The notes: a model not told the origin generated them from the sequence alone. A DNA stretch of 64,000 bases from Hydrogenophilus sp. (GCA_020725265.1 DYFK01000005.1:62001-126000), one strand, 5' to 3'; counted from the stretch's first letter, positions 37,416-50,493 are shown. Translations and numbers: made by a program.

Positions 37416-37584
37416 TGAAACCGCTCCTAAACAAAAAACGAGAATCCGTTTGACCCAGTCGCGCTATCCGCGCAAGCCCGGCCAAACAGGCGCTTTTTAC
37501 TCGTCTATTCCCCATTTCGTCAATCGGCTTGAAAAAAATCTTATTGGCATCACAATCGTTCCGACGAACGTGGACTTCACCCCA

Positions 37585-37892
37585 ATGGCAACGAGGCATC
37601 AGGACGAACTGGCCATTGCGACGAAACGGATGGTTTCGCCGCCCCCTCCCCTATATAAGGTTATTCTTCTAAACGACGATTACACACCAATGGAATTCGT
37701 CATAGAAGTCCTCGAACGTTATTTTTTCCTCGACCGCGAACAAGCCACGACGATCATGCTCAAAGTGCATAATGAGGGTGCCGGCGTCGCCGGCATCTAC
37801 CCCCGTGACGTCGCGGAAACCAAGGTTCGTCAGGTCCGGGAATACGCCCGTAGCCACCAGCATCCGTTGCAATGCGTGATGGAGGAAACCGA

Positions 37893-37896
<4 letters not shown>
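37585..37896 (+). CDS. clpS: ATP-dependent Clp protease adaptor ClpS
   Basis: 103 residues. N-degron adaptor that hands substrates with bulky N-terminal residues to ClpAP. The core [28 protein letters not shown] and the [22 protein letters not shown] block hold the N-degron pocket residues. The flexible N-terminal extension (about 20 residues) is of usual length. An in-frame GTG at 37570 is possible but less likely. Overlaps clpA by four bases (ATGA). Confidence 0.96.
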
Positions 37897-40157
<2,261 letters not shown>

Positions 40158-40191
40158 CTACAGTGGCCTCGCCACGATCCCGTCAGACCGC

Positions 40192-40222
40192 ACGGACGCC
40201 AGACGGCGTCCGTTCTTCATTC
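40192..40222 (+). terminator. Probable terminator after clpA
   Basis: ACGGACGCC (40192-40200), loop AGAC, GGCGTCCGT (40205-40213), then the T-rich tail TCTTCATTC. The 9-bp stem is strong, the T-tract interrupted. The tail overlaps the last bases of the convergent tatD gene. Confidence 0.6.
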
Positions 40223-40999
40223 CCGCGCGGAAGCCGCGCGCTTGAACAGGTCGAAGAAATTCCGCGTGGTGGCGCTGGCCACCTGTTCGACTCCGATCCC
40301 TCGCAGACCGGCAATCTCCTTGGCCACGAACGGTACGAAAGCCGGCTCGTTACGTTTGCCTCGATGAGGCGTCGGCGCCAGGTATGGGGAATCGGTCTCG
40401 ATCAGCATGCGTTCCAGGGGGATGCGCGTAGCCACCTCCTTGAGCGTCTTCGCGTTCTTGAAGGTGACGATACCGGAAAACGAAATGTGGAAACCCATCG
40501 CCATCGCGGCTTCCGCCACCTCCAGACTTTCGGTGAAGCAGTGCATCACGCCACCAACCTCGTCGGCCCCCTCCTCGGCCATGATCGCGAGGGTATCCGC
40601 CGCGGCCTCGCGGGTGTGGATGATGAGTGGCAGGCCCGTCGCGCGCGCCGCGCGTATGTGGGTACGAAATCGTTCACGTTGCCATTCGACCGCGTCACGC
40701 GCCAGACGATAGTAATCGAGACCGGTTTCACCAATGGCGACCACGCGCGGATGGCGGGCCAGTTCGACCAGCTCGTCAACATCAGGCTCGCGCGCGTCCT
40801 CATGGTCGGGGTGCACGCCAACCGAGGCGAAGACATGCTCATTGGAATCGGCCAAAGCCAGGATACCGGGCAGGCGCTCCAGACTGACACTCACGCACAA
40901 CGCATGGCTGACCCGCGCCGCCCGCATGTTGTCGAACAGGGACGGGAGACCGCCAGCAAAGTCGGGGAAATCGATATGGCAATGGGAATCAACGAACAT
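40217..40999 (-). CDS. TatD-family metal-dependent DNase
   Basis: 260 residues. The metal motif DSHCHIDFPDF opens the protein; GETGLDYYRL, PLIIHTREA, VMHCFTES and LIETDSPYLAP are the remaining TatD motifs. Members act as 3'-5' exonucleases or D-aminoacyl-tRNA deacylase-like hydrolases; the Gly/Phe-rich FHISFSGIVTFKNA is typical of the YcfH branch. It is the last gene of the fatty-acid/holB cluster, the same position as ycfH in E. coli. Confidence 0.93.
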   Translation of the reverse strand: MFVDSHCHIDFPDFAGGLPSLFDNMRAARVSHALCVSVSLERLPGILALADSNEHVFASVGVHPDHEDAREPDVDELVELARHPRVVAIGETGLDYYRLARDAVEWQRERFRTHIRAARATGLPLIIHTREAAADTLAIMAEEGADEVGGVMHCFTESLEVAEAAMAMGFHISFSGIVTFKNAKTLKEVATRIPLERMLIETDSPYLAPTPHRGKRNEPAFVPFVAKEIAGLRGIGVEQVASATTRNFFDLFKRAASARE

Positions 41000-41061
41000 G
41001 GAAACCTGATGAAGGACGGGTTCCATCCCGACCCTGTGGCCAGGACGGAACCGGGGATGAG

Positions 41062-41427
41062 TCACATGGTATGGGTGCCGCGCGTGGACTTGAGAGCATT
41101 GCCGAGTATGCCCTCGATTTTCTGCCGGACCGCGTTGCCGCCTTCGTTGTCGTCGAATTGCACGCCGATTCCCTGTTGACGGCTGCCCTGCGCGCCGGCG
41201 GGCGTGATCCAGACCACGCGACCGGAAACTGGCAATTTGTTGGTGTCTTCCATCAGGGTCAGCAACATGTAGACCTGATCGCCCATCTGATAGGGTCGAT
41301 TGGTGGGGATGAACAGTCCGCCTCCCTTGATGTGCGGCATGTAGGCGGCATACAGGGCGGTGCGCTCCTTGATCGTCAGGGAAAGCATGCCGGCCCGCCC
41401 GGCGGGATGTTTGGCGACTTCGCTCAT
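41062..41427 (-). CDS. pilZ: PilZ domain protein
   Basis: 121 residues. A short single-domain PilZ protein. ATG 41427 overlaps the holB stop by four bases. Sequence features are LSLTIKERTALYAAYMPHIKGGGLFIPTNRPYQMGDQVYMLL and SGRVVWITPAG. The cyclic di-GMP motif RxxxR is not present and the (D/N)ZSxxG motif is replaced by HIKGGG, which resembles the type IV pilus assembly PilZ of Pseudomonas that does not bind the nucleotide itself. Its place between holB and tatD is the usual one. Probably helps pilus function through PilF/FimX-type partners. Confidence 0.9.
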   Translation of the reverse strand: MSEVAKHPAGRAGMLSLTIKERTALYAAYMPHIKGGGLFIPTNRPYQMGDQVYMLLTLMEDTNKLPVSGRVVWITPAGAQGSRQQGIGVQFDDNEGGNAVRQKIEGILGNALKSTRGTHTM

Positions 41428-42440
41428 GGTTTTCCGGCAATCTCGGCGTAACGAATCAGCCACGATTCTAGCAACAACTGGCCATTCAACGGATGCCGCA
41501 GCCAGCGGCCCGCCTGGGTCAGTTCACGCTGGAAATCGAGCAGGCCGGCGAGGTCGGCGGTGGCGGCCACGCGCGCGCCATGGGCGTGCCGGTTTGGGAA
41601 ATATCGGGGCAACGTGGCCAGGCGCTGGCGGATCAGATCGTGTATCCAACGGGTCAGCCAGCCCCAGGATTCGGTGAGTGACATCCGGTATTCGCGAGCC
41701 AGCGCGCAGGCGTCGAGCGCGGCCGGATTCGCCAGATGGTCGAGAAAAATCTCACGCATACGCGCATGTTCGGGATCGGCATTCGCGAGCGCGGTCAGCG
41801 GCGCGCCACCGGCTTCCGCGAGCAGGGATTCCGGCTTTTCAATGCCTTGTTCCCGCATCCAGTCGAGCGCCACCACGCCAGGTGGATAACCGATGCCGAT
41901 CTTGCGGCAACGCGAACGCACGGTGGCCGGCAACCGGCCAGGCTGGTGCGATACCAGCACCATCAGGACGCGCGGTGGTGGTTCCTCCAGGGTTTTCAAC
42001 AAGGCGTTGGCGGCGGCCGCATTCATGTACTCGGCCGGCTGGATCAGAGCGGTGCGCCAGCCGCCGCGATGCGCGGAAAGTTGCAGGTAATCGGTGAGCG
42101 CGCGCACCGCCTCGATCTTGATGAGTGGCAGCGAGCGCTTGGCGGATTTACCCTTTTCGACAGGCTTGGCGGATTCGCCGGTTTCATCGTCATCGGTTTC
42201 TCCGGGCTCCAGCGCCCGAAAATCGGGATGATTCCCCTTTTCGAACCAGTTACAGGCATCGCATCGGCCGCAGGCGCCAGCCGCCTCCGGGTGTTCACAC
42301 AGCAACCACTGGATCAACGCCAGTCCGAGATCGCGCTTGCCAATGCCGGCGGGGCCATGCAGCAACAGGGCATGCGGCAAGGCATCCCGGTCGCGCCCGA
42401 GGCGGATCAGCAAATCCCGGTTCCAGGGCTGGACGGTCAT
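41424..42440 (-). CDS. holB: DNA polymerase III subunit delta'
   Basis: 338 residues. Clamp-loader AAA+ subunit. [17 protein letters not shown] is the P-loop-like segment, a zinc module has CGRCDAC, and the SRC motif appears in [12 protein letters not shown]. An insertion of about 35 residues rich in Asp, Glu and Lys follows [15 protein letters not shown] 42440 overlaps the tmk stop by four bases, so longer upstream reading is within tmk. Works with HolA and DnaX to load the sliding clamp. Confidence 0.95.
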   Translation of the reverse strand: MTVQPWNRDLLIRLGRDRDALPHALLLHGPAGIGKRDLGLALIQWLLCEHPEAAGACGRCDACNWFEKGNHPDFRALEPGETDDDETGESAKPVEKGKSAKRSLPLIKIEAVRALTDYLQLSAHRGGWRTALIQPAEYMNAAAANALLKTLEEPPPRVLMVLVSHQPGRLPATVRSRCRKIGIGYPPGVVALDWMREQGIEKPESLLAEAGGAPLTALANADPEHARMREIFLDHLANPAALDACALAREYRMSLTESWGWLTRWIHDLIRQRLATLPRYFPNRHAHGARVAATADLAGLLDFQRELTQAGRWLRHPLNGQLLLESWLIRYAEIAGKP

Positions 42441-43060
42441 GCGTCGCCATCTCCGAGACGGCACAGAATGTCGCGCAGCTGCCCGCGCACGGCGTCGATA
42501 TCCAGGCTGCCGTCGATCACCTTGATCCGTCGCGGGTAACGCGCGGCGCGGCGCAGATACGCCGCGCGCACGCGGCCATGGAAGTCGGCGCGTTCGCGTT
42601 CGAACCGGTCCGGCTCGCGCGCGCCGGACAGACGCGCGGCGGCTAGTTCGGTAGGCAAATCGAACAGCAGGGTGAGATCTGGCTGCAAATCGCCATGCAC
42701 CCACTCCTCCAGGATTTCCAGGCGGGTCTCGGACAGGCCCCGGCCACCACATTGATACGCGAAACTGGCGTCGGTGAAACGATCGCAGATCACGACTTCT
42801 CCGGCCGCCAGCGCCGGCCGGATGACCTGCTCCAGATGTTCCCGGCGCGCCGCGAACATGATCAGCGCCTCGGTTTCCGGATGCATGGGCTCATGCAGGA
42901 CCAGCTCGCGCAAGTGCTCGCCCACCGGCGTGCCACCGGGCTCCCGGGTAACGCGCACGCAACCGTCGCGGGTGGTGAACCAATCGGCCAACCACCCCAG
43001 ATGGCTGCTCTTGCCGGCGCCATCGACGCCTTCGAGTGTGACGAACAGACCGGACATCAC
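42437..43060 (-). CDS. tmk: Thymidylate kinase
   Basis: 207 residues. Phosphorylates dTMP to dTDP. P-loop [12 protein letters not shown], the DRF motif in [20 protein letters not shown], and a lid region with arginines ([14 protein letters not shown]) are present. Both junctions are four-base overlaps (mltG upstream, holB downstream), showing tight coupling through this part of the operon. Confidence 0.97.
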   Translation of the reverse strand: MMSGLFVTLEGVDGAGKSSHLGWLADWFTTRDGCVRVTREPGGTPVGEHLRELVLHEPMHPETEALIMFAARREHLEQVIRPALAAGEVVICDRFTDASFAYQCGGRGLSETRLEILEEWVHGDLQPDLTLLFDLPTELAAARLSGAREPDRFERERADFHGRVRAAYLRRAARYPRRIKVIDGSLDIDAVRGQLRDILCRLGDGDA

Positions 43061-44076
43061 CGACCTCCGCGTTGATAGCGCCAGACCGCGCGATTGTGCG
43101 CATCCAGGTTTTCGGAAAACTCGTGCCGACCCTGGCCTTTCGAGACGAAATAGAACAAGCGGGTACGCGCGGGATTGACCGCCGCCTGAATGGAATCGAG
43201 ACCGGCCAGCGCGATCGGCGTCGGTGGCAAGCCGGCGCGGGTATAGGTGTTGTACGGCGTATCGGTTTGCAGATCGACCCGACGCAGGTTGCCATCGAAA
43301 CGATCACCGAGGCCGTAGATGACGGTGGGATCGGTCTGCAGGCGCATGCCGATGCGCAGGCGGTTGACGAATACCGAGGCGATCAGCGGTCGCTCGTCGG
43401 GAGCGCCGGTTTCCTTCTCGATGATCGAGGCCATGATCAGGGCTTCATAGGCATTCCGATAGGGGAGGTCGCCCGCCCTGGCCTGCCAGCTCGCTGCCAA
43501 ATGCTGGCGCAGGGACTGGTAGGCCCGTCGGTACAGGGCGAGATCGGAACTGCCCGCGTCGAAGAAATAGGTATCCGGGAAGAACAATCCCTCGGGATGG
43601 GTCTCCTCGGCGCCAATCGCGCGCAACAGTTCGGAATCGCTCATGCCGGCGGTGTCGTGACGCAGATCCGGGTGCGCATCGATCGCCCGACGCATGTCCA
43701 TGAATCGCCACCCCTCGATTACCGTCAGGCGACCGAGCACGGTATCCCCCAGCGTCAGCTTACGCAGCAATTCCAGTGGCGATGCCGGCCGGTCGAGCGC
43801 GTAGTTGCCGGCCTTGATCGCGCCCGCCTGGCCCTTGAGGCGCGCCAGCAATACGAACAACCCGGGCTCGGTCAGGGCGCCAGCGGCGGCCATGTCCTCG
43901 CTGGCACGTTTCAGGGAATGACCCTTTTCGACAGTGAACGAGAGCGGATAGACAGCCCCCGCCACGCGCATGGGCGAGATCACGTACCAAGCCAGCCAGC
44001 CCAGCGCCAGCAACGTTGCCAGCAAAACCAGCGATGACAACCAGCGCCAGCCGCTGGCGTGGCGCCGTCTAGCCAT
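43057..44076 (-). CDS. mltG: Endolytic murein transglycosylase MltG
   Basis: 339 residues. One N-terminal membrane helix (about 12-32), a LysM-like region, and the YceG catalytic domain with Glu in [31 protein letters not shown] and [25 protein letters not shown] are diagnostic. It cleaves nascent glycan strands and sets their length. It overlaps pabC by eight bases and tmk by four. Same operon position as yceG in E. coli. Confidence 0.97.
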   Translation of the reverse strand: MARRRHASGWRWLSSLVLLATLLALGWLAWYVISPMRVAGAVYPLSFTVEKGHSLKRASEDMAAAGALTEPGLFVLLARLKGQAGAIKAGNYALDRPASPLELLRKLTLGDTVLGRLTVIEGWRFMDMRRAIDAHPDLRHDTAGMSDSELLRAIGAEETHPEGLFFPDTYFFDAGSSDLALYRRAYQSLRQHLAASWQARAGDLPYRNAYEALIMASIIEKETGAPDERPLIASVFVNRLRIGMRLQTDPTVIYGLGDRFDGNLRRVDLQTDTPYNTYTRAGLPPTPIALAGLDSIQAAVNPARTRLFYFVSKGQGRHEFSENLDAHNRAVWRYQRGGR

Positions 44077-44905
44077 CCAGCATCTCCCGCAGATGTTCGC
44101 TGACCACGGGGTCGGGCCAGACGCGTGCGTCCAGACGCGCGGCCCGCCAGATCCGGATCAGGCTGTTGGTGAACAGGACTTCCTCCGCATCCAGAACATC
44201 GGACAGGCACAGGGGGGTTTCCCGGACTTTCATGCCACTGGCCGCGGCCAGACGCATCAGACGCGCGCGGGCGACGCCGGCCACGCCACAAAGATCCAGT
44301 GGTGGCGTCGTCAGGCAGCCGTCGCGCCAGATGAACAGGTTGCTCATGACGCCCGAAACCACTTGATCATTCCGATCCAGCAACACACCCTCGCGGATTT
44401 CCGGGTCATCCCATTCAGCACGGGCGAGCACGTTTTCAAGGCGGTTGAGGTGTTTGACCCCGGCCAATGCCGGTTGATGCCCCAGACGCAACCGGCATAC
44501 CCGGATCGCGATCCCCGCCGTGCCCGGTTCATCCAGTCGCGGCTCGGGGTCGAACCAGGCCAGGCGTCGGGGACGTGTCGTGCTGGTGTAGGCATAGCCG
44601 CGCCTGCCGTAACCACGCGTCACCACCAGTTTGAGTACGCCGTCCGGCAGGACGCCGGCATGATGACCAGCCAGGATTTCCAGGTCGGTGTGCCAATCCG
44701 CCGGGTCCGGCGGCGCGATGGCGAGTCGCTCGCAATCGGCCGCGAGCTTGTCGAGATGCTCCCGCCACCAGACCGGCCTTCCGCCACTGACGCGCACGGT
44801 CCGGAATACGCCATCACCGTACGCCAAGCCACGATCGCGCGCATCGACGGTCTCGGTGATTCCACCATCCACCAGGATCAGGCCGTGGCCCGGCGCGGTC
44901 GGCAT
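44069..44905 (-). CDS. pabC: Aminodeoxychorismate lyase
   Basis: 278 residues. PLP-dependent fold-type IV enzyme making 4-aminobenzoate for folate. The PLP Lys lies in LAGVKHLNRLENVLAR. The motifs RGLAYGDGVFRTVRV and GVLLDRNDQVVSGVMSNLFIW are as expected, and GVAGVARARLM closes the site. Located between fabF and mltG as in E. coli. A branched-chain aminotransferase or D-amino acid transaminase is the only alternative and is less likely given the context. Confidence 0.94.
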   Translation of the reverse strand: MPTAPGHGLILVDGGITETVDARDRGLAYGDGVFRTVRVSGGRPVWWREHLDKLAADCERLAIAPPDPADWHTDLEILAGHHAGVLPDGVLKLVVTRGYGRRGYAYTSTTRPRRLAWFDPEPRLDEPGTAGIAIRVCRLRLGHQPALAGVKHLNRLENVLARAEWDDPEIREGVLLDRNDQVVSGVMSNLFIWRDGCLTTPPLDLCGVAGVARARLMRLAAASGMKVRETPLCLSDVLDAEEVLFTNSLIRIWRAARLDARVWPDPVVSEHLREMLDG

Positions 44906-44932
44906 GCCCGGGTTCGCGATCGCCGGGTTGAC

Positions 44933-46171
44933 TCAAGCCTTGCCGAAGATGATGGTGCCGTTGGTGCCACCAAAACCGAACGAATTCGAAAGGGCCACCT
45001 TGATATCGGCGTCACGCGCGATATTGGGCACGTAATCCAGGTCACAGCCGGCGTCGGCCTCGACCAGGTTGATGGTGGGCGGAACCACTTGGCGGGCGAT
45101 CGCCAACGCCAGGAAAATCGCCTCGATGCCACCAGCGGCCCCGAGCAGATGGCCGGTCATCGATTTGGTGGAGCTGACCATGACCTTGCGCGCGTGCTCG
45201 CCGAGTGACAGTTTCACCGCCTTGGTCTCGGCAAGGTCGCCCAGGGGCGTCGAGGTGCCATGCGCATTGATGTAATCGATCTGGTCCGGGTTTAGGCCGG
45301 CGTTGCGCAAGGCATTATCCATGCAGCGAGCCGCGCCGGAGCCGTCCTCGGTCGGCGCGGTCATGTGGTTGGCGTCCGCGCTCTTGCCATAGCCAAGCAG
45401 TTCGCAATAGATGCGCGCACCACGTGCCTTGGCGTGCTCGTATTCCTCCAGCACCAGAACGCCGGCGCCTTCGCCGAGGACGAAGCCATCGCGATCCTTG
45501 TCCCAGGGACGGCTGGCGGCCGCCGGGTCATCGTTGCGCGTGGACAGTGCCCGCGCCGCCGCGAATCCTCCCACGGCCAGCGGACAGATCGCCGATTCGG
45601 CGCCACCGGCGATCATGACGTCGGCCTCGCCGTACTCGATCATGCGGCCGGCCTCGCCGACCGCGTGGGTGCCCGTGGTGCAGGCGGTCACAACCGCCAG
45701 ATTGGGGCCCTGTAGCCCGAACATGATCGACAGATGTCCCGAGATCATGTTGATGATGGTGGCGGGGATGAAGAATGGAGAAATCTTGCGCGGGCCTTCC
45801 GCCAGATAAACCTTGTGGGTTTCCTCGATCATCGGCAACCCGCCAATGCCGGAACCGATGTTGACGCCGATCCGCTCGCGGTTGGCTTCCGTCACTTCCA
45901 GGCCGCAATCCTTGAATGCGTCGATCGCCGCCGCCAGGCCATAATGGATGAAGGTATCCATGCGCCGGGCATCCTTCGGGGAAAGATATCGGGAAAGTTC
46001 GAAATCCTTGACCTCGCCGGCAATCTGGCTGCTCAGCGCCGAAGCATCGAAACGGCTGATGCGAGTGATGCCGGAACGACCGGCGGTCAGATTCGTCCAG
46101 GCGGTGTCGACGCTATTGCCGACCGGGGAGATGATGCCGAGTCCGGTGACCACGACTCTACGTTTGGACAA
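44933..46171 (-). CDS. fabF: 3-oxoacyl-[acyl-carrier-protein] synthase II
   Basis: 412 residues. Elongating condensing enzyme. The catalytic Cys is C164 in [12 protein letters not shown]; the two His residues are in [12 protein letters not shown] and [13 protein letters not shown]. The C-terminal [14 protein letters not shown] glycine-rich loop is intact. Separated from acpP by 146 bases containing a perfect 10-bp hairpin. Full length for FabF. Confidence 0.98.
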   Translation of the reverse strand: MSKRRVVVTGLGIISPVGNSVDTAWTNLTAGRSGITRISRFDASALSSQIAGEVKDFELSRYLSPKDARRMDTFIHYGLAAAIDAFKDCGLEVTEANRERIGVNIGSGIGGLPMIEETHKVYLAEGPRKISPFFIPATIINMISGHLSIMFGLQGPNLAVVTACTTGTHAVGEAGRMIEYGEADVMIAGGAESAICPLAVGGFAAARALSTRNDDPAAASRPWDKDRDGFVLGEGAGVLVLEEYEHAKARGARIYCELLGYGKSADANHMTAPTEDGSGAARCMDNALRNAGLNPDQIDYINAHGTSTPLGDLAETKAVKLSLGEHARKVMVSSTKSMTGHLLGAAGGIEAIFLALAIARQVVPPTINLVEADAGCDLDYVPNIARDADIKVALSNSFGFGGTNGTIIFGKA

Positions 46172-46280
46172 GGGAGGCTCCTGATGCGGATGGTGGCGAA
46201 TTCATGCCGACGCGCGGACAACCGGGAGGCGGAACGCGAACCGGCGTGTCGCGCGGGTGTGGCATGCCGGCAAGACGGAC

Positions 46281-46305
46281 GGGCATGCGCATGGGGCGCA
46301 TGCCC
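46281..46305 (-). promoter_or_regulatory. Perfect 10-bp stem-loop between acpP and fabF
   Basis: GGGCATGCGC (46281-46290), a 5-base loop, GCGCATGCCC (46296-46305). On the transcribed minus strand it forms 12 bases after the acpP stop and 110 before fabF. There is no T-run, so it may be a partial terminator or a processing/stability element that raises acpP mRNA relative to fabF. Confidence 0.55.
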
Positions 46306-46317
46306 ATTCAGCGGGAG

Positions 46318-46557
46318 TTACTTGTTCAGGTGCGCGTTGACGTAATCGACAGCCTGCTGAACGGTGGTGATCTTCTCGGCTTCCTCGTCGGGAATCTCGC
46401 ACTCGAAAGCTTCCTCGAGCGCCATTACCAGTTCCACCGTATCAAGGGAATCGGCGCCCAGGTCATCCACGAAGGAAGACTCCAGCTTGACATCGGCTTC
46501 ATTGGCGCCCAGCTGCTCGGCGACGATCTTCTTGACACGCTGTTCAATATCACTCAT
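46318..46557 (-). CDS. acpP: Acyl carrier protein
   Basis: 79 residues, strongly acidic. The phosphopantetheine serine is S37 in [16 protein letters not shown]. The start [17 protein letters not shown] is the classic AcpP opening; the longer frame upstream to 46641 has no homology. Carries the growing acyl chain for all FAS II enzymes encoded around it, and for lipid A and phospholipid synthesis. Probably the most abundantly translated gene of the cluster. Confidence 0.99.
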   Translation of the reverse strand: MSDIEQRVKKIVAEQLGANEADVKLESSFVDDLGADSLDTVELVMALEEAFECEIPDEEAEKITTVQQAVDYVNAHLNK

Positions 46558-46656
46558 CAGAAAACTCCGTACTGGTAGAAAAAGCGGGGGAATTCTAGCA
46601 AAAACCCCCGACCGGAAGAATCGGACCGGATCAAGAATCATCCGGCCCGATTCGGC

Positions 46657-47394
46657 TCATTCCATGTACATGCCGCCGTTGACGTGCAGGGTCGAGCCGG
46701 TGACGTAACCGGCGCCTTCGGAGGCCAGAAAAGCAACCGCGTTGGCGATGTCCTCGGGTGTTCCGAGCTTGCCAAGGGGGATTTTCTCCAGCAGCTTCGT
46801 CTTGGCCGCTTCCGGCAACGTCCTGGTCATGTCGGTATCGATGAACCCGGGCGCCACGCAATTGACGGTGATGCCACGGCTGCCGACTTCCTGAGCCAGG
46901 GATTTGGAAAAACCGATCATGCCCGCCTTCGCCGCCGCGTAATTGGTCTGACCGGCATTACCGGCGACACCCACGACCGAGGCGATGCTGACGATACGGC
47001 CATAACGGGCCTTCATCATCGGCCGCAGCACGGCCCGGGACAGCCGGAACACCGAGGTCAGGTTGGTTTCCAGAATGGATGACCACTCCTCGTCCTTCAT
47101 GCGCATCAGCAGATTGTCACGCGTGATGCCGGCATTGTTGACCAGGATGTCGATACGGCCATGACGGCCCAGCAAGCCGTCGACCGCCACATCGACCGCG
47201 CCGGCATCCGTGACATCCAGTTTCAGCCCTTCTCCCTTGAAGCCGGCGGCGGCCAGTTCGGCGCGGATCGTCTCGGCCCCGGCGTCACTGGTGGCGGTGC
47301 CCGCCACGATGGCGCCGCGCGCGGCCAGCGCATGCAGGATCGCCTTGCCGATCCCGCGCGTGGCGCCGGTGACCAATGCCACACGATTTTCCAT
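46657..47394 (-). CDS. fabG: 3-oxoacyl-[acyl-carrier-protein] reductase
   Basis: 245 residues, short-chain dehydrogenase. NADPH-binding TGATRGIGKAI at residue 10, NNAG motif in ILVNNAGITRDNLLMRM, and the Ser-Tyr-Lys triad in VSIASVVGVAGNAGQTNYAAAKAG. The TRDNLL and IDTDMTRTLP segments are typical FabG. It lies 9 bases after fabD and about 100 bases before acpP. Confidence 0.97.
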   Translation of the reverse strand: MENRVALVTGATRGIGKAILHALAARGAIVAGTATSDAGAETIRAELAAAGFKGEGLKLDVTDAGAVDVAVDGLLGRHGRIDILVNNAGITRDNLLMRMKDEEWSSILETNLTSVFRLSRAVLRPMMKARYGRIVSIASVVGVAGNAGQTNYAAAKAGMIGFSKSLAQEVGSRGITVNCVAPGFIDTDMTRTLPEAAKTKLLEKIPLGKLGTPEDIANAVAFLASEGAGYVTGSTLHVNGGMYME

Positions 47395-47403
47395 GATGTC
47401 TCC

Positions 47404-48336
47404 TTATTCCTTCGTTTTCCCGATCAAATCATCCAGGGCGGCGGCATCGCTCAGGGCCGTGGTGACGACGGAGTCCACGATCCGTTTGTTGAGTCCGGCG
47501 AGCACCTTGCCGGGGCCACATTCGACGATCAACTCGACGCCCTGGCCTGCGATCGAGCGCACGGTTTCGACCCAGCGTACCGGGCTGAACAACTGTCGCG
47601 CGAGCACGTCGCGGATGGCGTCGACATCACCGTGACTGGCGACATCGGCATTGTGCAGCACCGGCACCTCGGGCGGCACGATAGCAATCTCGGCCAGCGC
47701 CGAGCGCAAACGCTCGGCGGCCGGGCGCATCAACGCGCAGTGGGAAGGCACGGACACCGGCAGCGGCAAGGCCCGTTTGGCCCCCTTGGCCTTGGCCAGA
47801 GCGCATCCACGCTCGACCGCGCTCCGGTTGCCAGCGATGACGATCTGGCCTGGCGCGTTGAAATTGACCGCTTCCAGAATCTCGCCTTCGGCGGCCTCGA
47901 CACAGACGGAACGCACAGCGTCATCCTCCAGGCCGAGGATGGCGGCCATGCCGCCGGCACCCTCGGGAACCGCGTCCTGCATTGCCCGCGCGCGCAGACG
48001 CACCAGACGCAGCGCGTCGGCGAAACCGATGGCGCCGGCGCAAGTCAACGCGGTGTACTCGCCCAGGCTATGCCCGGCCATCCACGCCGGCGCGCCACCG
48101 CCCCGACTCAACCAAAGCCGATACACGGCAACCCCCGCCGCCAACATGGCGGGTTGGGTATTGACCGTCTGATTGAGGGCTTCCGCCGGACCGCCGGCGA
48201 TCAGGCCAGCAAGATCGAACCCTAGGGCGTCCGCGGCTTCAGCCAGGGTCTCGCGTACCGGCGCGACGTCGCCATAAACGGCCATCATGCCGACGCTTTG
48301 CGATCCCTGACCGGGAAAGACGAATGCGTATTTCAT
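47404..48336 (-). CDS. fabD: Malonyl-CoA:ACP transacylase
   Basis: 310 residues. Transfers malonyl groups to ACP. The oxyanion-hole Gln lies in FVFPGQGSQSVGM. The nucleophilic Ser is in AGHSLGEYTAL. The active-site His is in PVSVPSHCALMRPA. The ending is typical (ECGPGKVLAGLNKRI). It is 82 bases after fabH and 9 before fabG on the same strand. Confidence 0.97.
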   Translation of the reverse strand: MKYAFVFPGQGSQSVGMMAVYGDVAPVRETLAEAADALGFDLAGLIAGGPAEALNQTVNTQPAMLAAGVAVYRLWLSRGGGAPAWMAGHSLGEYTALTCAGAIGFADALRLVRLRARAMQDAVPEGAGGMAAILGLEDDAVRSVCVEAAEGEILEAVNFNAPGQIVIAGNRSAVERGCALAKAKGAKRALPLPVSVPSHCALMRPAAERLRSALAEIAIVPPEVPVLHNADVASHGDVDAIRDVLARQLFSPVRWVETVRSIAGQGVELIVECGPGKVLAGLNKRIVDSVVTTALSDAAALDDLIGKTKE

Positions 48337-48418
48337 GTGTGGAATCGGGAATTGTCAGTCGAAAATCGGATCCGCGAGGGACAGTGAAACGGCTCCGGCC
48401 CCAATGTGTCGCGCCGCG

Positions 48419-49420
48419 TCAGAACCTGACGAGCACGGACCCCCAGGTAAAGCCACCGCCGAAAGCCTCCATGAGTACCATCTCGCCTGCCTTGATGCGG
48501 CCCTCGCGCACGGCGGTATCCAGGGCGAGCGGAATCGAGGCCGCCGAGGTATTGCCATGGCGGTCGACCGTGACGACCACACGGTCCATGTCCATGCCCA
48601 GTTTTTTCGCCGTGGCCTGGATGATGCGGATGTTGGCCTGGTGGGGCACCAGCCAGTCGATGTCGGTCTTGCTCAGATGGTTAGCGGCCAGAGTTTCGTC
48701 GACGATGGCGTCCAGGGTGTTGACCGCCATCTTGAACACGGCATTGCCGGACATGCGCATGTAGCAGGCGCCTTCCTTCTTCAAGGACACACCGCCATCG
48801 ACGAACAGCAGATCCTGATAGCGGCCATCGGCATGCAGGTGGGTGGCGATGATGCCGGGCTGGTCGCTGGCGCGCAGCACCACGGCGCCAGCGCCATCTC
48901 CCCACAGGATGCAGTTGCCGCGATCGTTCCAGTCGGTGATTCGCGACAGTGTCTCGGCGCCGACCACCAACGCGGTCTTGACCTGACCGGAACGAATGAA
49001 TTGATCGGCGACGGAAACGGCGTACACGAAGCCACTGCAAACCGCCTGCACATCGAAAGCCGGACAGCCGTTGGTGATGCCGAGCTTGGCCTGGAGGATG
49101 CAGGCGGTACTGGGAAACACGCGGTCGGGCGTTGTCGTGGCCACCACGATCAGGCCAATTTCGCCGGCATCCATACCGGCCGCTTCCAGCGCGCGCTCCG
49201 CTGCTTTCTGGGCAAGGTCGCTGGTCAGTTCGCCTTCCTCGGCGATATGACGCTCACGGATACCTGTGCGTTCGACGATCCACTCGCTGGTGGTCTCGAT
49301 CCGCTGTTCCAGCTCGGCGTTGGTCAGGACCCGGCTTGGCAGATAACTCCCGGTACCGATCACCCGCGCGTGAATCGCGGGCAAACCTCCGGCATGGGAC
49401 TCCCGCTGGTGCGTATTCAA
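48419..49420 (-). CDS. fabH: 3-oxoacyl-[acyl-carrier-protein] synthase III
   Basis: 333 residues. Initiates fatty acid synthesis by condensing acetyl-CoA with malonyl-ACP. Catalytic Cys in [18 protein letters not shown], His in [14 protein letters not shown], Asn in [15 protein letters not shown]. The protein has about 15 extra residues before the usual [13 protein letters not shown] opening; a start closer to that point may be the real one, but ATG 49420 overlaps the plsX stop, which supports coupling. Confidence 0.96.
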   Translation of the reverse strand: MNTHQRESHAGGLPAIHARVIGTGSYLPSRVLTNAELEQRIETTSEWIVERTGIRERHIAEEGELTSDLAQKAAERALEAAGMDAGEIGLIVVATTTPDRVFPSTACILQAKLGITNGCPAFDVQAVCSGFVYAVSVADQFIRSGQVKTALVVGAETLSRITDWNDRGNCILWGDGAGAVVLRASDQPGIIATHLHADGRYQDLLFVDGGVSLKKEGACYMRMSGNAVFKMAVNTLDAIVDETLAANHLSKTDIDWLVPHQANIRIIQATAKKLGMDMDRVVVTVDRHGNTSAASIPLALDTAVREGRIKAGEMVLMEAFGGGFTWGSVLVRF

Positions 49421-50451
49421 GCCAGATCTCCTTCCTCATAGGCCGCGCCATGCGCGCCGACCTGCTCGGCGATTCGACGCAACAAGCCACCGCGCACTTC
49501 CTCGACCGCCTTGACGATGGCCTGTTCGAAGGCGAACACGTCCGCCGAACCATGGCTCTTGATGATGACGCCATTCAGACCGAGCAGGCTGGCGCCATTG
49601 TAGCGACGCGGATCAAGCCGGCGTTTGAAGGCGCGCAAGACCGGCAAGGCGATCAGACCAGCCAGGCGGGTGACCAGATTTTTCTTGAACTCGAAACGCA
49701 ACTGGTCGGCCATCAATTTCGCGAGCCCCTCGGAAGTCTTGAGCGCGACGTTGCCGACGAAACCATCGCAGACCACGACATCGACCGTGCCCTTGTAGAT
49801 GTCGTCGCCCTCGATGTTGCCCTTGAAATTCAGGCTGCTGGCCTTGAGCAACTCACCAGCCTGCTTGACCACGTCGTTGCCCTTGATGTCTTCCTCTCCG
49901 ATATTGAGCAGGCCGACGCTGGGTCGTTCGGCATGCTCGACCGCCGACGCCAGCGCCGACCCCATGATCCCGAACTGATAGAGGTGTTCAGCGGTGCAAT
50001 CGACATTGGCACCGAGATCCAGCATGTAGGTCAGCCCCTTGCGCGACGGCAACGGCGTGGCGATCGCGGGTCGATCGATACCGGGCAGGGTTTTCAGCAC
50101 GAACCGCGATATCGCCATCAGGGCACCTGTATTGCCGGCGGACACTCCGGCATCCGCCTCGCCACGCTTGACCAGGTCGGCGGTCACGCGCATCGAGGAA
50201 TCCTTCTTCACGCGCAACGCCACGGGAAGAGGATCATCCATGGTCACAACCTCGCTGGCATGATGGATGCGCAGACGCGTGCCGACATTCTGCCTGTGCG
50301 ACTGGAGCTCGGCACGCAATGCGTCCTCGAGCCCGACCAGGACAATATTGATGTCCGGCTCGCGCCGGAGCAGGTTCAGCGCCGCCTTGACGGTGACATG
50401 GGGGCCGTGATCGCCGCCCATGGCATCGATGGCAATCGTGATTTCTCGCAT
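49417..50451 (-). CDS. plsX: Phosphate acyltransferase PlsX
   Basis: 344 residues. Makes acyl-phosphate from acyl-ACP for phospholipid synthesis. Conserved openings are [22 protein letters not shown], then [32 protein letters not shown], and the [13 protein letters not shown] and [19 protein letters not shown] motifs. Four-base overlap with fabH. Located after rpmF as in E. coli. Confidence 0.97.
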   Translation of the reverse strand: MREITIAIDAMGGDHGPHVTVKAALNLLRREPDINIVLVGLEDALRAELQSHRQNVGTRLRIHHASEVVTMDDPLPVALRVKKDSSMRVTADLVKRGEADAGVSAGNTGALMAISRFVLKTLPGIDRPAIATPLPSRKGLTYMLDLGANVDCTAEHLYQFGIMGSALASAVEHAERPSVGLLNIGEEDIKGNDVVKQAGELLKASSLNFKGNIEGDDIYKGTVDVVVCDGFVGNVALKTSEGLAKLMADQLRFEFKKNLVTRLAGLIALPVLRAFKRRLDPRRYNGASLLGLNGVIIKSHGSADVFAFEQAIVKAVEEVRGGLLRRIAEQVGAHGAAYEEGDLA

Positions 50452-50493
50452 GGAAGACCGGCGCGACGCCGGCCAGACGGAATCGAGAAAGAG

